From assembly GCA_050485905.1 (NCBI GenBank), contig JBJHCH010000108.1:1-12888 (forward strand): 12,888 nucleotides of DNA, written 5' to 3'. Below, one piece after another: positions 6,669 through 12,888 of this stretch (position 1 is the stretch's first letter; each line of letters starts with the position of its first letter). The stretch comes from JAWLCA01 sp050485905 (GTDB taxonomy: Bacteria > Pseudomonadota > Alphaproteobacteria > Rhodobacterales > Rhodobacteraceae). The position numbers and the translations under genes are program-made. The notes under the pieces are model-generated. The model saw only the letters and a program-made list of their open reading frames with translations. It made no database searches and was not told where the DNA came from.

Positions 6669-8747
6669 TCAGTTCAGATCCTTCAGCAACCGGCCATGGC
6701 GGCGCACCTCGGTCAGCACCTCGCCAAAGGTGGCGAAGCCGCGGGCGCGCAGCATCGGCAGCAGTTTGAGGAAGGCGTCGGCCGTGGCGACCGTGTCGCC
6801 GATGGCGGTATGCCGCGCCTCGGCCGGGATGGTGATGCCCAGCCGCGCCGTCAGGGCGTCGAGGCTGTGCGCCTCTTGCTGGCCGAAGACGACGGCGGAC
6901 AGAAGCACGGTGTCGAGGATCGGGTTATCGAAACGCGCGCCGATCGCGGCTTCGTGCCGGCGCAGGAATTCCATGTCGAAGGGGGCGTTGTGGGCGATCA
7001 GCACCGCGCCTTGGGCAAAGCGGTGGAACTGTGCGCCGGCGGTGCCGATGTCGGGCGCGCCGACGACCATGCTGTCGGTGATGCCGTGCACCTCGGTCGA
7101 GCCCGGCGGGATCGGGCGGCCGGGATTGACCAGCGTGTCGAAGACCTCGCCCTCCACCCGCCGGCCGTTGACGAGGCGCACGGCGGCGATCTGCACGATC
7201 TCGTCGGTCGAAGGGGTCAGGCCGGTGGTTTCAGTGTCGAAGACGACGTAGGTCAGGTCTTCCAGCCGGTTGTCGGCCACGCGGTCGTTGCGGGCCTTGG
7301 ACAGCAGGTCGAAGTCATAGACCACGGCACGGGCAATGGGCGGCGGGCGGCGGCCTGCGCGGCGGGCCTGGCGGATGGGGATGCGGATGGCGGCGCGGCC
7401 CTCGGGCAGGCGTTCCGGCCAGGCCTCGGTCCCGTGGGTCTGCAGGACGGTGCGGCCGGTGACGTCGGCCAGCCCCACCTCCAGCGGGTCGGTCAGCCAG
7501 CGGTCGAAATCGCCCACGTTTACCGGCGCGCCCTGCCATTCCAGGTCGATCACCGCGCCGGGGCCGTCCTCTTCCCAGATGTTCAGGCGGAAGTCGCGCG
7601 CCACGCCCTCGGCCGCGAGGCGTTCGCCCATCGCGGCGATCAGGGCCACGATCTCGAAGCCGTCGCAGCGCAGGATCAGGCCCGCGCCCTCGGTCTCCAG
7701 CGTCAGGCCGGCGGTTTCGAACCGGGCGCGCAGGCTGTCCAGCAGGTCGGCGCTGCGGGTCTGCGCCAGCGGCCACCAGTCGGTGCGCCCCTCGTCATAG
7801 CGCCCGCCAAGCTCGGATATGGCCGCGGTGAGGGCGGCGATTTCTTCAAGCATGGCGGCGTTGAGCTTGCTGGCGGCGGGCATCTCCGCCTCTTCGGCCA
7901 GCACGCCGATCACGGTCTGCAGGTTGGCGGCGGGGCGGCGGACGCGGTCGAAGACCTCTGACAGCAGTTGCTCGCGCTTGGCATGCGCTGCAAGGTCGGT
8001 GGTCACGTCGCGCAACGTCAGCACATAGCCCGGCGCCGCCTGCCCCGGCTGGCGCGCCAGAAGCCGCATCCGGCCCGCCAGCACCCGCGCATCTCCCTTC
8101 GTGGCGCACAGAAGGTCCGAGGCCGCATCGCCATCCTCGGCCTCGCAGAGGCGCTGATAGGCGTGGCGGATCGGGCCTTCGCGAAGATAGTCCAGCAGGT
8201 TGCGGTCCAGCCCCGGCGCATGACCCGTACCCAGCAGATCCACTGCCTGCCCGTTGTAGAACACAAGCTGGTGGTCGGGCGAGCAGAGCAGCACCCCCAC
8301 CGGCACGTCCGAGAGCAGCGTTTCCAGTCGCGCCTTCTCCTCGGCCAGGCGGGCGGTTTCGCGGGCGACGGATTCGGCCAGTGCGCTTTGGGTTTCGGTC
8401 AGGCGCCCGGTCACGGCGGCGGCGGCGGGGGCCAGATCGCCCAGATAGCGGGCGCGGGTCTTGTCGAGATCTGCCGCAACATCGGCATGCGCGCGGGCGC
8501 GGATCGCGGCGGCCAGCGCCTCGATGGCGCGGGCGACATGGGTGTCGAACATCAGCCAGACCCAGGCCGTCAGGCCGAGGATCAGGAAACCCGCGATCAG
8601 CCCACCCTGCACCAGCGCGGGCAGCGCCTCGGCGCCGGCATGGCGCGCGCCCTGCCAAAGGCCAAGGCCGATCGCGGCCAGACTGCCGAGCGCGAGCGCG
8701 GCGAAGAACAGGAAGATGCGGAACCGGAGGCTGAGCCGTTCAAGCAT
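6669..8747 (-). CDS. Membrane-anchored PAS / degenerate histidine-kinase core / DEDDh exonuclease fusion
   Basis: A 692-residue protein. Two membrane helices lie at about 10-32 and 47-67, then a charged helical linker with probable coiled coil (about 115-147) and a PAS-like domain (about 140-252, with PVGVLLCSPDHQLVFYNGQA). Residues 256-318 look like a histidine-kinase dimerisation helix: LSEVFDRVRRPAANL aligns with the H-box, but Asp267 stands where the phospho-acceptor His should be. Residues 320-458 resemble a worn ATPase domain (GLADVTGRTVLQTHG for the G2 box; N and G1 boxes lost). The C-terminus (498-665) is a DnaQ/PolC-type 3'-5' exonuclease with an intact DEDDh set: Asp504, Glu506, Asp591, His646, Asp651. 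The start at 8747 overlaps the response regulator by 8 bp, so the two are coupled. A replicative proofreading role is unlikely because of the membrane anchor. The substrate is unknown. Confidence 0.88.
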   Translation of the reverse strand: MLERLSLRFRIFLFFAALALGSLAAIGLGLWQGARHAGAEALPALVQGGLIAGFLILGLTAWVWLMFDTHVARAIEALAAAIRARAHADVAADLDKTRARYLGDLAPAAAAVTGRLTETQSALAESVARETARLAEEKARLETLLSDVPVGVLLCSPDHQLVFYNGQAVDLLGTGHAPGLDRNLLDYLREGPIRHAYQRLCEAEDGDAASDLLCATKGDARVLAGRMRLLARQPGQAAPGYVLTLRDVTTDLAAHAKREQLLSEVFDRVRRPAANLQTVIGVLAEEAEMPAASKLNAAMLEEIAALTAAISELGGRYDEGRTDWWPLAQTRSADLLDSLRARFETAGLTLETEGAGLILRCDGFEIVALIAAMGERLAAEGVARDFRLNIWEEDGPGAVIDLEWQGAPVNVGDFDRWLTDPLEVGLADVTGRTVLQTHGTEAWPERLPEGRAAIRIPIRQARRAGRRPPPIARAVVYDFDLLSKARNDRVADNRLEDLTYVVFDTETTGLTPSTDEIVQIAAVRLVNGRRVEGEVFDTLVNPGRPIPPGSTEVHGITDSMVVGAPDIGTAGAQFHRFAQGAVLIAHNAPFDMEFLRRHEAAIGARFDNPILDTVLLSAVVFGQQEAHSLDALTARLGITIPAEARHTAIGDTVATADAFLKLLPMLRARGFATFGEVLTEVRRHGRLLKDLN

Positions 8748-9138
8748 TTCCGGCCGCCTCGACGCCCAGGATGCGGCGCACCTCGGCCCGAAGTTCGGTC
8801 AGTTCAAAGGGTTTCGAGATGAAGCCGTCGGCCCCCAGCGCCAGCCCCTTGCGCCGCTCCATCGCCGAGCCGCGCGCGGTCATCATCAGGATTTTCACGT
8901 CCGAAAGCGCCGGGTCCATGCGGATCTGCTGGCAGATCTCGTAGCCCGAAACCTCGGGCAGCATCACGTCCAGCAGCACCAGATCAGGCTGCATCGCGCG
9001 GACCCGCGCCATCGCCTCGGCGCCGTTGGCGACGCGGTCCTGTTCATATCCCTCCCGGGTCAGCAGATAGTCGAGCGCGATGGCAATGTTGTCCTCGTCC
9101 TCGACAATCAGAACCCGTTTCCTCCCCCCGTCGGCCAT
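8740..9138 (-). CDS. Single-domain response regulator, CheY-like
   Basis: A 132-residue receiver domain with no output domain. All phosphorylation residues are present: the acidic pair Glu13-Asp14 in VEDED, the phospho-acceptor Asp57 in LVLLDVMLPE, Thr87 in MMTARG, and Lys109 in ISKPF. It is expected to be a soluble phospho-switch that acts by protein contact. I place the start at 9138 (MADGGRKRVLIVEDE), which has GGAGG at an ideal 6-bp spacing. The ATG at 9144 abuts that GGAGG and overlaps the previous stop, so it is the poorer choice. The frame continues upstream to 9423 but there shadows the preceding gene. It lies between a small membrane protein and the PAS-exonuclease gene and overlaps the latter by 8 bp. 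This suggests that the exonuclease protein or another cluster product is its partner. Confidence 0.92.
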   Translation of the reverse strand: MADGGRKRVLIVEDEDNIAIALDYLLTREGYEQDRVANGAEAMARVRAMQPDLVLLDVMLPEVSGYEICQQIRMDPALSDVKILMMTARGSAMERRKGLALGADGFISKPFELTELRAEVRRILGVEAAGNA

Positions 9139-9140
9139 GC

Positions 9141-9665
9141 TCATCCTCCGTCGCAGGCCGCTCTCAGCACCGGGTCGTCCGGCGAGAGCGCATACCAGTC
9201 CATCCCTTCGGGTGCGCCGTCGGCGGTCAGGCGCGTGCCCTGGCTTACATCCGCCCGCCGGTTTCCGGCGCAATCGAACATTGACTGAAAACCAAAGGCC
9301 GGTGCCCAGCGTTCGCGCAGGATCACCCCGGTCAGCACCAGATCTGGATGATCCGGGTGGCGCTGCGTGACGCGGTGATCGACGGCAATCAGGCGGTTCG
9401 ACAGCGGCCAGACAAAGGACCACGGCCGATACCAGGCGGTCGTTTCATTGAAGCTGGCGATCACCGTGCCCTCGGGCATCGACCCCTCGGCGCGGCTGGC
9501 CCAAGTGTATTCAAGGTAGATGACCGTGGCCAGCATGCCCGCGCCGACCGCGGCCGGCACGATCCATTCCGGCAGCAGCCGGCGGCCGGTCATCACATCG
9601 GCAATGCGCGCGACGCCCCCGGCACCGACGCCGGCAAAGATCACGGCAAGAAGCTCCAGCAGCAT
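9141..9665 (-). CDS. Small membrane protein of unknown function
   Basis: A 174-residue protein I cannot assign to a family. Two hydrophobic helices (about 2-22 and 33-53) are separated by an Arg-bearing loop (RIADVMTGRRLLPEW). By the positive-inside rule this places the loop in the cytoplasm and the C-terminal domain of about 120 residues in the periplasm. That domain is rich in Trp and aromatic residues (TTAWYRPWSFVWPLSN at 75-90) and has just two cysteines, Cys132 and Cys171, which could form a disulfide. The start at 9665 is 8 bp after the preceding stop, with a weak TAGGA. Its last codons carry the GGAGG of the response regulator gene. Its position in the cluster suggests a periplasmic sensing or accessory role for the symporter or the PAS protein (inference). 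Confidence 0.8.
   Translation of the reverse strand: MLLELLAVIFAGVGAGGVARIADVMTGRRLLPEWIVPAAVGAGMLATVIYLEYTWASRAEGSMPEGTVIASFNETTAWYRPWSFVWPLSNRLIAVDHRVTQRHPDHPDLVLTGVILRERWAPAFGFQSMFDCAGNRRADVSQGTRLTADGAPEGMDWYALSPDDPVLRAACDGG
9145..9149 (-). promoter_or_regulatory. Ribosome binding site that sets the response-regulator start
   Basis: GGAGG on the minus strand lies inside the last two Gly codons of the upstream small membrane protein. It is 6 bp before the ATG at 9138 but directly adjoins the ATG at 9144, so it favours the downstream start and indicates tight translational coupling. Confidence 0.7.
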
Positions 9666-9673
9666 GTGCGGTC

Positions 9674-11500
9674 CTAACTCAGCGCGCCACGGCCCTGGCC
9701 GATGGCGGATTGCATGGTGCGCACGACGACGAAGGCATCGCGCAGGTGGCTGCGTTCAAAATCCGACAGGTCATGCGGAGCGAGGTAGTTGTCGGGCTTG
9801 CGCCCCGACTTCACCAGCGCCGCCTGATTGTCCAGCCGCATCGAGGCAATCAGGTCGTAGGCCTCGATCAGATCGCGCGCGCCTGAGACCGAGATCACGC
9901 CCGCCGCCTCGGCCCCAAGCAGTCGGGCGCGGGTGTTCACCTCTGTCAGTTGTCCCTGCAGCGCATAGACGCGGCCAAGGTCCACGACCGGGATCACGCC
10001 GCCCAGCTTCATGTCGACGTGGTTCTTGAACTCGCCTGACCGGATGGTGGCAAAGCCGCGCAGCAGGCCCAGCGGCGGGGTGTGCTTCAGCGAGTTGGAA
10101 ACCATGTGTGCCACGAAGATCGTGTTCTTCGATGCCAGCCGCAGGGTTTCCGCCTGCAGATCGCGGAACAGGCTGAGCGCGCCGCCGATGGGGCGCAGGT
10201 CGAACATCACGCTCGCCAGCATCTGCGCCTCAGGGTTCGGCGTGTCGATCCAGCCGCGGAAATAGCGACGCCAGACCCTGACCGGCTGGCACCATTTCGG
10301 ATTGGTCGCCATCATGTCGCCGGGGCAGTAGTAGTAGCCCGCCGCGTTCAGCCCGTCCGAGACGATCCGGGCGAGTTTCGCGAAATAGGCCATGTCGTCT
10401 TCGGTCACCGCATCGTCAATGAAGATGCAGTTGTCCTGATCGCTGACGCCGGTCTGTTCCTGCCGGCCCTGAGAGCCGCAGGCGAGCCAGAGGTAGGGCA
10501 CCGGCGGTGGCCCCAGTTCCGCCTCGGCCATCTTCAGCAGGCGCCGGGTCACTGCGTCGCCGATATCGGTGATCAGCCGGGTGACGATCTCATGCGCGCT
10601 GCCGCCGCCGACCAGTTGCACCAGAAGCTGCGGGATGCGCTGGGTGATCGCCGCCATCTGCGCCACATCGTCTGCGGTGGCAATGTCGCGGATCAGTTGC
10701 GCGGAACTGACCGCCTGAAACCGGGTCAGGTCGGTCTGGGTGATGACGCCCACCAGTTTTCCGCCCTCGACCACCGGCAGGTGGCCGATCCGACGTTCCA
10801 GCATCATATGCAGGATGTCCGACCCCAGCGCATTCGGCGGCAGCGCCACCGGATCGGCGGTCATCACCTCGGCCACGGTCATCGACCCGTCGCGCCCTTC
10901 GGCCAGCACGCGCTGTGCCATGTCGCGGGTGGTGATGATGCCGACCAGCTCGCCGTCCTTCACCACGCCCAGCGATGAGACTCGCGCCTCGCGCATCATC
11001 CGGGCCGCTTCCTGAACCGTGTCCTCAGGCGCGCAGGAGACGGGCTTGCGCGACATCAGGTCGGCCACCTTCAAAGTGGTCAGGTCCGATCCACGTGTCT
11101 CGGCGGATCGGCCGCGGTTGAAGTATCGCTCGAATGCGGGAAATTCGGCGATCAGGCGGCGAAACTCTGCCCCCGGCAGCATCAGGAGCACTGATTCCTC
11201 GGATGCCGTTGCAGAGGTCAAGGCGAGCCCGTCGCGCATCAGGCCCCGCTCACCGAAGCTGTTGCGTGGCCCCAGCAGGCTGACGAGGCCGCCATTCCGG
11301 TCAGTGACCTCGACGCTGCCGCGCTTGACCAGATAGATCCCCTTCAGTGGCTCACCGATGGAATAGACCTCGGCGCCCTTGGGGAAGATCCTGCGGCTGA
11401 AGGAGGCGGCGACACGCGCCATCTCGTCCCGCGGCAGGCTGTCATAGGGGTGAACGGTTTCAAGGAAGCTCAGGATGCGGTCGATATGATCGTCGTCCAT
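9674..11500 (-). CDS. cNMP-binding / twin CBS / DUF294 nucleotidyltransferase-like signalling protein
   Basis: A 608-residue cytoplasmic protein with four parts in order: a cyclic-nucleotide-binding-like beta roll (about 11-128; GEPLKGIYLVKRGSVEV, then SFGERGLM); two CBS motifs (about 143-200, VADLMSRKPVSCAPEDTV, and 208-262, VAEVMTADPVALPPNA) that usually bind adenine nucleotides; a DUF294 GlnD-like nucleotidyltransferase domain with the active-site pattern GSQGRQEQTGVSDQD at 342-356 (metal-binding Asp354 and Asp356); and a helical DUF294 C-terminal domain (about 430-600). The catalytic signature is intact, so nucleotidyl transfer is plausible, but the target is not known for the family. The start at 11500 follows GGAGG at 5 bp. 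It lies between the symporter (56 bp away) and the small membrane protein (8 bp). An energy-status or cyclic-nucleotide-responsive regulator of uptake is a reasonable inference. Confidence 0.9.
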   Translation of the reverse strand: MDDDHIDRILSFLETVHPYDSLPRDEMARVAASFSRRIFPKGAEVYSIGEPLKGIYLVKRGSVEVTDRNGGLVSLLGPRNSFGERGLMRDGLALTSATASEESVLLMLPGAEFRRLIAEFPAFERYFNRGRSAETRGSDLTTLKVADLMSRKPVSCAPEDTVQEAARMMREARVSSLGVVKDGELVGIITTRDMAQRVLAEGRDGSMTVAEVMTADPVALPPNALGSDILHMMLERRIGHLPVVEGGKLVGVITQTDLTRFQAVSSAQLIRDIATADDVAQMAAITQRIPQLLVQLVGGGSAHEIVTRLITDIGDAVTRRLLKMAEAELGPPPVPYLWLACGSQGRQEQTGVSDQDNCIFIDDAVTEDDMAYFAKLARIVSDGLNAAGYYYCPGDMMATNPKWCQPVRVWRRYFRGWIDTPNPEAQMLASVMFDLRPIGGALSLFRDLQAETLRLASKNTIFVAHMVSNSLKHTPPLGLLRGFATIRSGEFKNHVDMKLGGVIPVVDLGRVYALQGQLTEVNTRARLLGAEAAGVISVSGARDLIEAYDLIASMRLDNQAALVKSGRKPDNYLAPHDLSDFERSHLRDAFVVVRTMQSAIGQGRGALS

Positions 11501-11518
11501 GTCCGCCTCCGGGTGGTG

Positions 11519-11542
11519 GGCGCGCCCCCGTGGGGACGCGCC
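11519..11542 (-). other. GC-rich hairpin between symporter and DUF294 genes
   Basis: GGCGCGCCCC (11519-11528) pairs with 11532-11542, giving 10 bp with one bulged A (11536) and a 3-nt loop, in the middle of the 56-bp gap. There is no T-run on the minus strand. It may partly terminate transcription, or stabilise the symporter message and set different levels of the two genes. A second small palindrome, GGATCAGTGATCC (11554-11566), covers the symporter stop codon. Confidence 0.45.
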
Positions 11543-11556
11543 GGTTTCGTGACGGA

Positions 11557-12888
11557 TCAGTGATCCGCGGCGGACCCGGCCCCGCGCGGCACGCGGATTG
11601 ATTCCACCAGTTCCTGGATCTCTTCCGGCGGCTCCTGCGTCATCGACGACACGATGTATGCCGCGATGAAGTTCAGCAGCGCGCCGACCGCACCGAAGCT
11701 GAGCGGCGAGATACCGAACAGCCAGTTGGCGGGCACGTTCTCCAGCATGTTGGTGCCGGGGATGAAGAACCAGCCGAGGTAGGTGAAGATGTAGAGAACC
11801 GTTGAGCCGAGGCCCACCAGCATCCCTGCAATCGCACCGGCCGAGTTCATCCGCTTGGAGAAGATCCCCAGCATGATCGCCGGGAACAGCGACGATGCCG
11901 CCAGACCGAAGGCCAGCGCCACCACCTGTGCCGCAAAGCCCGGTGGATTCATCCCCAGATAGGTCGCGACCACGATCGCCACGGCCATCGAGATCCGCGC
12001 CGCCAGCAACTCGCCCTTTTCCGAGATCCCCGGATTGAGCGTCGACTTGATCAGGTCGTGGCTGATGGCGGACGAGATCGCCAGCAACAGACCCGCGGCC
12101 GTGGACAGCGCCGCCGCCAGACCGCCGGCGGCGATCAGACCGATCACCCAGCCCGGAAGCTGCGCGATTTCCGGGTTGGCCAGCACCAGGATGTCCTGGT
12201 TGAACGTGACCATCTCGTTGCCTTCCCAGCCACGCTCGGCTGCGGTTTCGGCAAAGCCGGCGCTTGCGTCGTTGTAGTACTGGATCAGGCCGTCGCCGTT
12301 CTTGTCCTCGAACCGCAGCAGGCCGGTGTTTTCCCAGTTGATCATCCAGTCGGGCCGCTCATCATAGGCGATGGGCTGCTCGGCGGTGCCTTGCGGATAG
12401 ATCGTGGTGATGATGTTCAGGCGCGCCATCGCACCGACGGCCGGGGCCACGGTGTAGAGCAGCGCGATGAACACCAGCGCCCAGCCCGCGGATTTCCGCG
12501 CGTCGGACACTTTCGGCACCGTGAAGAAGCGGATGATGACGTGCGGCAGACCGGCGGTGCCGATCATCAGCGACATGGTGAACAGCACCATGTTCAACGT
12601 CGATCCGTGGTTGCCGGTATAGTCGTTGAAGCCAAGCTCCAGCAGCACCTCGTTCAGCTTCGCCAGCAGCGGCAGGCCGCTTTCGTTGTGGATGCCGAAC
12701 AGACCGGTCTGCGGCAGGATGTGCCCGGTCAGCTGCAGCGAGATGAACACCGCCGGAATGGTATAGGCGACGATCAGCACGCAGTATTGCGCCAGCTGGG
12801 TGTAGGTGATGCCCTTCATCCCGCCCAGAACGGCGTAGATGAACACCACCGCCGCGGCGATCAGCAGGCCGGTGTCACGCTCCACTTC
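11557..12888 (-). CDS. Sodium/solute symporter (SSS family, VC_2705-like large type), 5' end missing
   Basis: The C-terminal 443 residues of a polytopic inner-membrane Na+/solute symporter. The gene enters from beyond the window. The GTG at 12885 is most likely an internal Val, because the frame is open to the edge and the product would otherwise lack the first helices of the family. Numbering from that Val, helices are clear at about 6-22, 33-51, 98-118, 134-152, 246-272, 298-312, 318-341, 347-370 and 392-413. The segment AAALSTAAGLLLAISSAISHD (257-277) is the typical SSS helix with Ser/Thr residues near the sodium site. A polar insert (about 160-235) holds an EF-hand-like loop, DKNGDGLIQYYN, at 194-205. 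This large subtype resembles ActP-like carboxylate transporters and often partners a DUF4212 small subunit, which may lie just upstream outside the window. The solute is not determinable, although a short carboxylate is the usual guess. Confidence 0.88.
   Translation of the reverse strand, partial: EVERDTGLLIAAAVVFIYAVLGGMKGITYTQLAQYCVLIVAYTIPAVFISLQLTGHILPQTGLFGIHNESGLPLLAKLNEVLLELGFNDYTGNHGSTLNMVLFTMSLMIGTAGLPHVIIRFFTVPKVSDARKSAGWALVFIALLYTVAPAVGAMARLNIITTIYPQGTAEQPIAYDERPDWMINWENTGLLRFEDKNGDGLIQYYNDASAGFAETAAERGWEGNEMVTFNQDILVLANPEIAQLPGWVIGLIAAGGLAAALSTAAGLLLAISSAISHDLIKSTLNPGISEKGELLAARISMAVAIVVATYLGMNPPGFAAQVVALAFGLAASSLFPAIMLGIFSKRMNSAGAIAGMLVGLGSTVLYIFTYLGWFFIPGTNMLENVPANWLFGISPLSFGAVGALLNFIAAYIVSSMTQEPPEEIQELVESIRVPRGAGSAADH

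Noticed and set aside
6570..7961. 463-codon plus-strand ORF opposite the exonuclease gene
   Set aside because: Antisense frame of a well-supported gene, low-complexity Gly/Val/Ala/His composition, no recognisable domain.
9139..9423. Long N-terminal extension of the response regulator
   Set aside because: It overlaps the small membrane protein in another frame and is Arg/Pro-rich, and the receiver domain begins right after the ATG at 9138.
12883..12885. GTG as the start codon of the symporter
   Set aside because: The frame is open to the window edge and family members have further N-terminal helices, so this is an internal Val.

Overview
The window is high-GC, gene-dense DNA of alphaproteobacterial type, most likely Rhodobacteraceae (Paracoccus/Rhodobacter-like). 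I base this on protein style, strong GC-driven codon bias, short intergenic gaps, frequent ATGA stop/start overlaps, and an intergenic palindromic repeat of a kind common in alphaproteobacteria. No tRNA, rRNA, CRISPR array, complete insertion sequence or phage gene was seen.

Left part (1-4787), metabolic genes: an unidentified possible coding tail at the edge (3-110); adenine deaminase on the minus strand (171-1862); divergently, a two-gene polyamine operon speD-speE on the plus strand (2064-3397) making spermidine from S-adenosylmethionine and putrescine; a minus-strand ECHDC3-type crotonase (3402-4196) that ends 4 bp from speE; and, divergent from it across 58 bp, a PaaI-like hotdog thioesterase (4255-4683). 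A composite palindromic repeat (4681-4787) fills the gap between the thioesterase and pepF, and its termini supply the stop codons of both genes.

Middle (4784-6598): an M3 family oligoendopeptidase F on the minus strand, with its own good ribosome binding site and a possible promoter next to a GC-rich hairpin.

Right part (6669-12888), one tightly packed minus-strand cluster, read from high to low coordinates: a sodium/solute symporter of the large VC_2705-like type (5' end outside the window), a cNMP-binding/CBS-CBS/DUF294 nucleotidyltransferase-like protein, a small two-helix membrane protein of unknown function, a single-domain CheY-like response regulator, and a membrane-anchored PAS protein whose histidine-kinase core appears degenerate and which ends in an intact DEDDh (DnaQ-type) exonuclease domain. 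Spacing is 56, 8, 2 and -8 bp, so the last four genes are almost certainly co-translated. This is the most unusual part of the window. It looks like a solute-uptake and signalling module in which a sensor scaffold delivers a nuclease output rather than phosphotransfer. The solute, the signal and the nuclease substrate cannot be read from the sequence.
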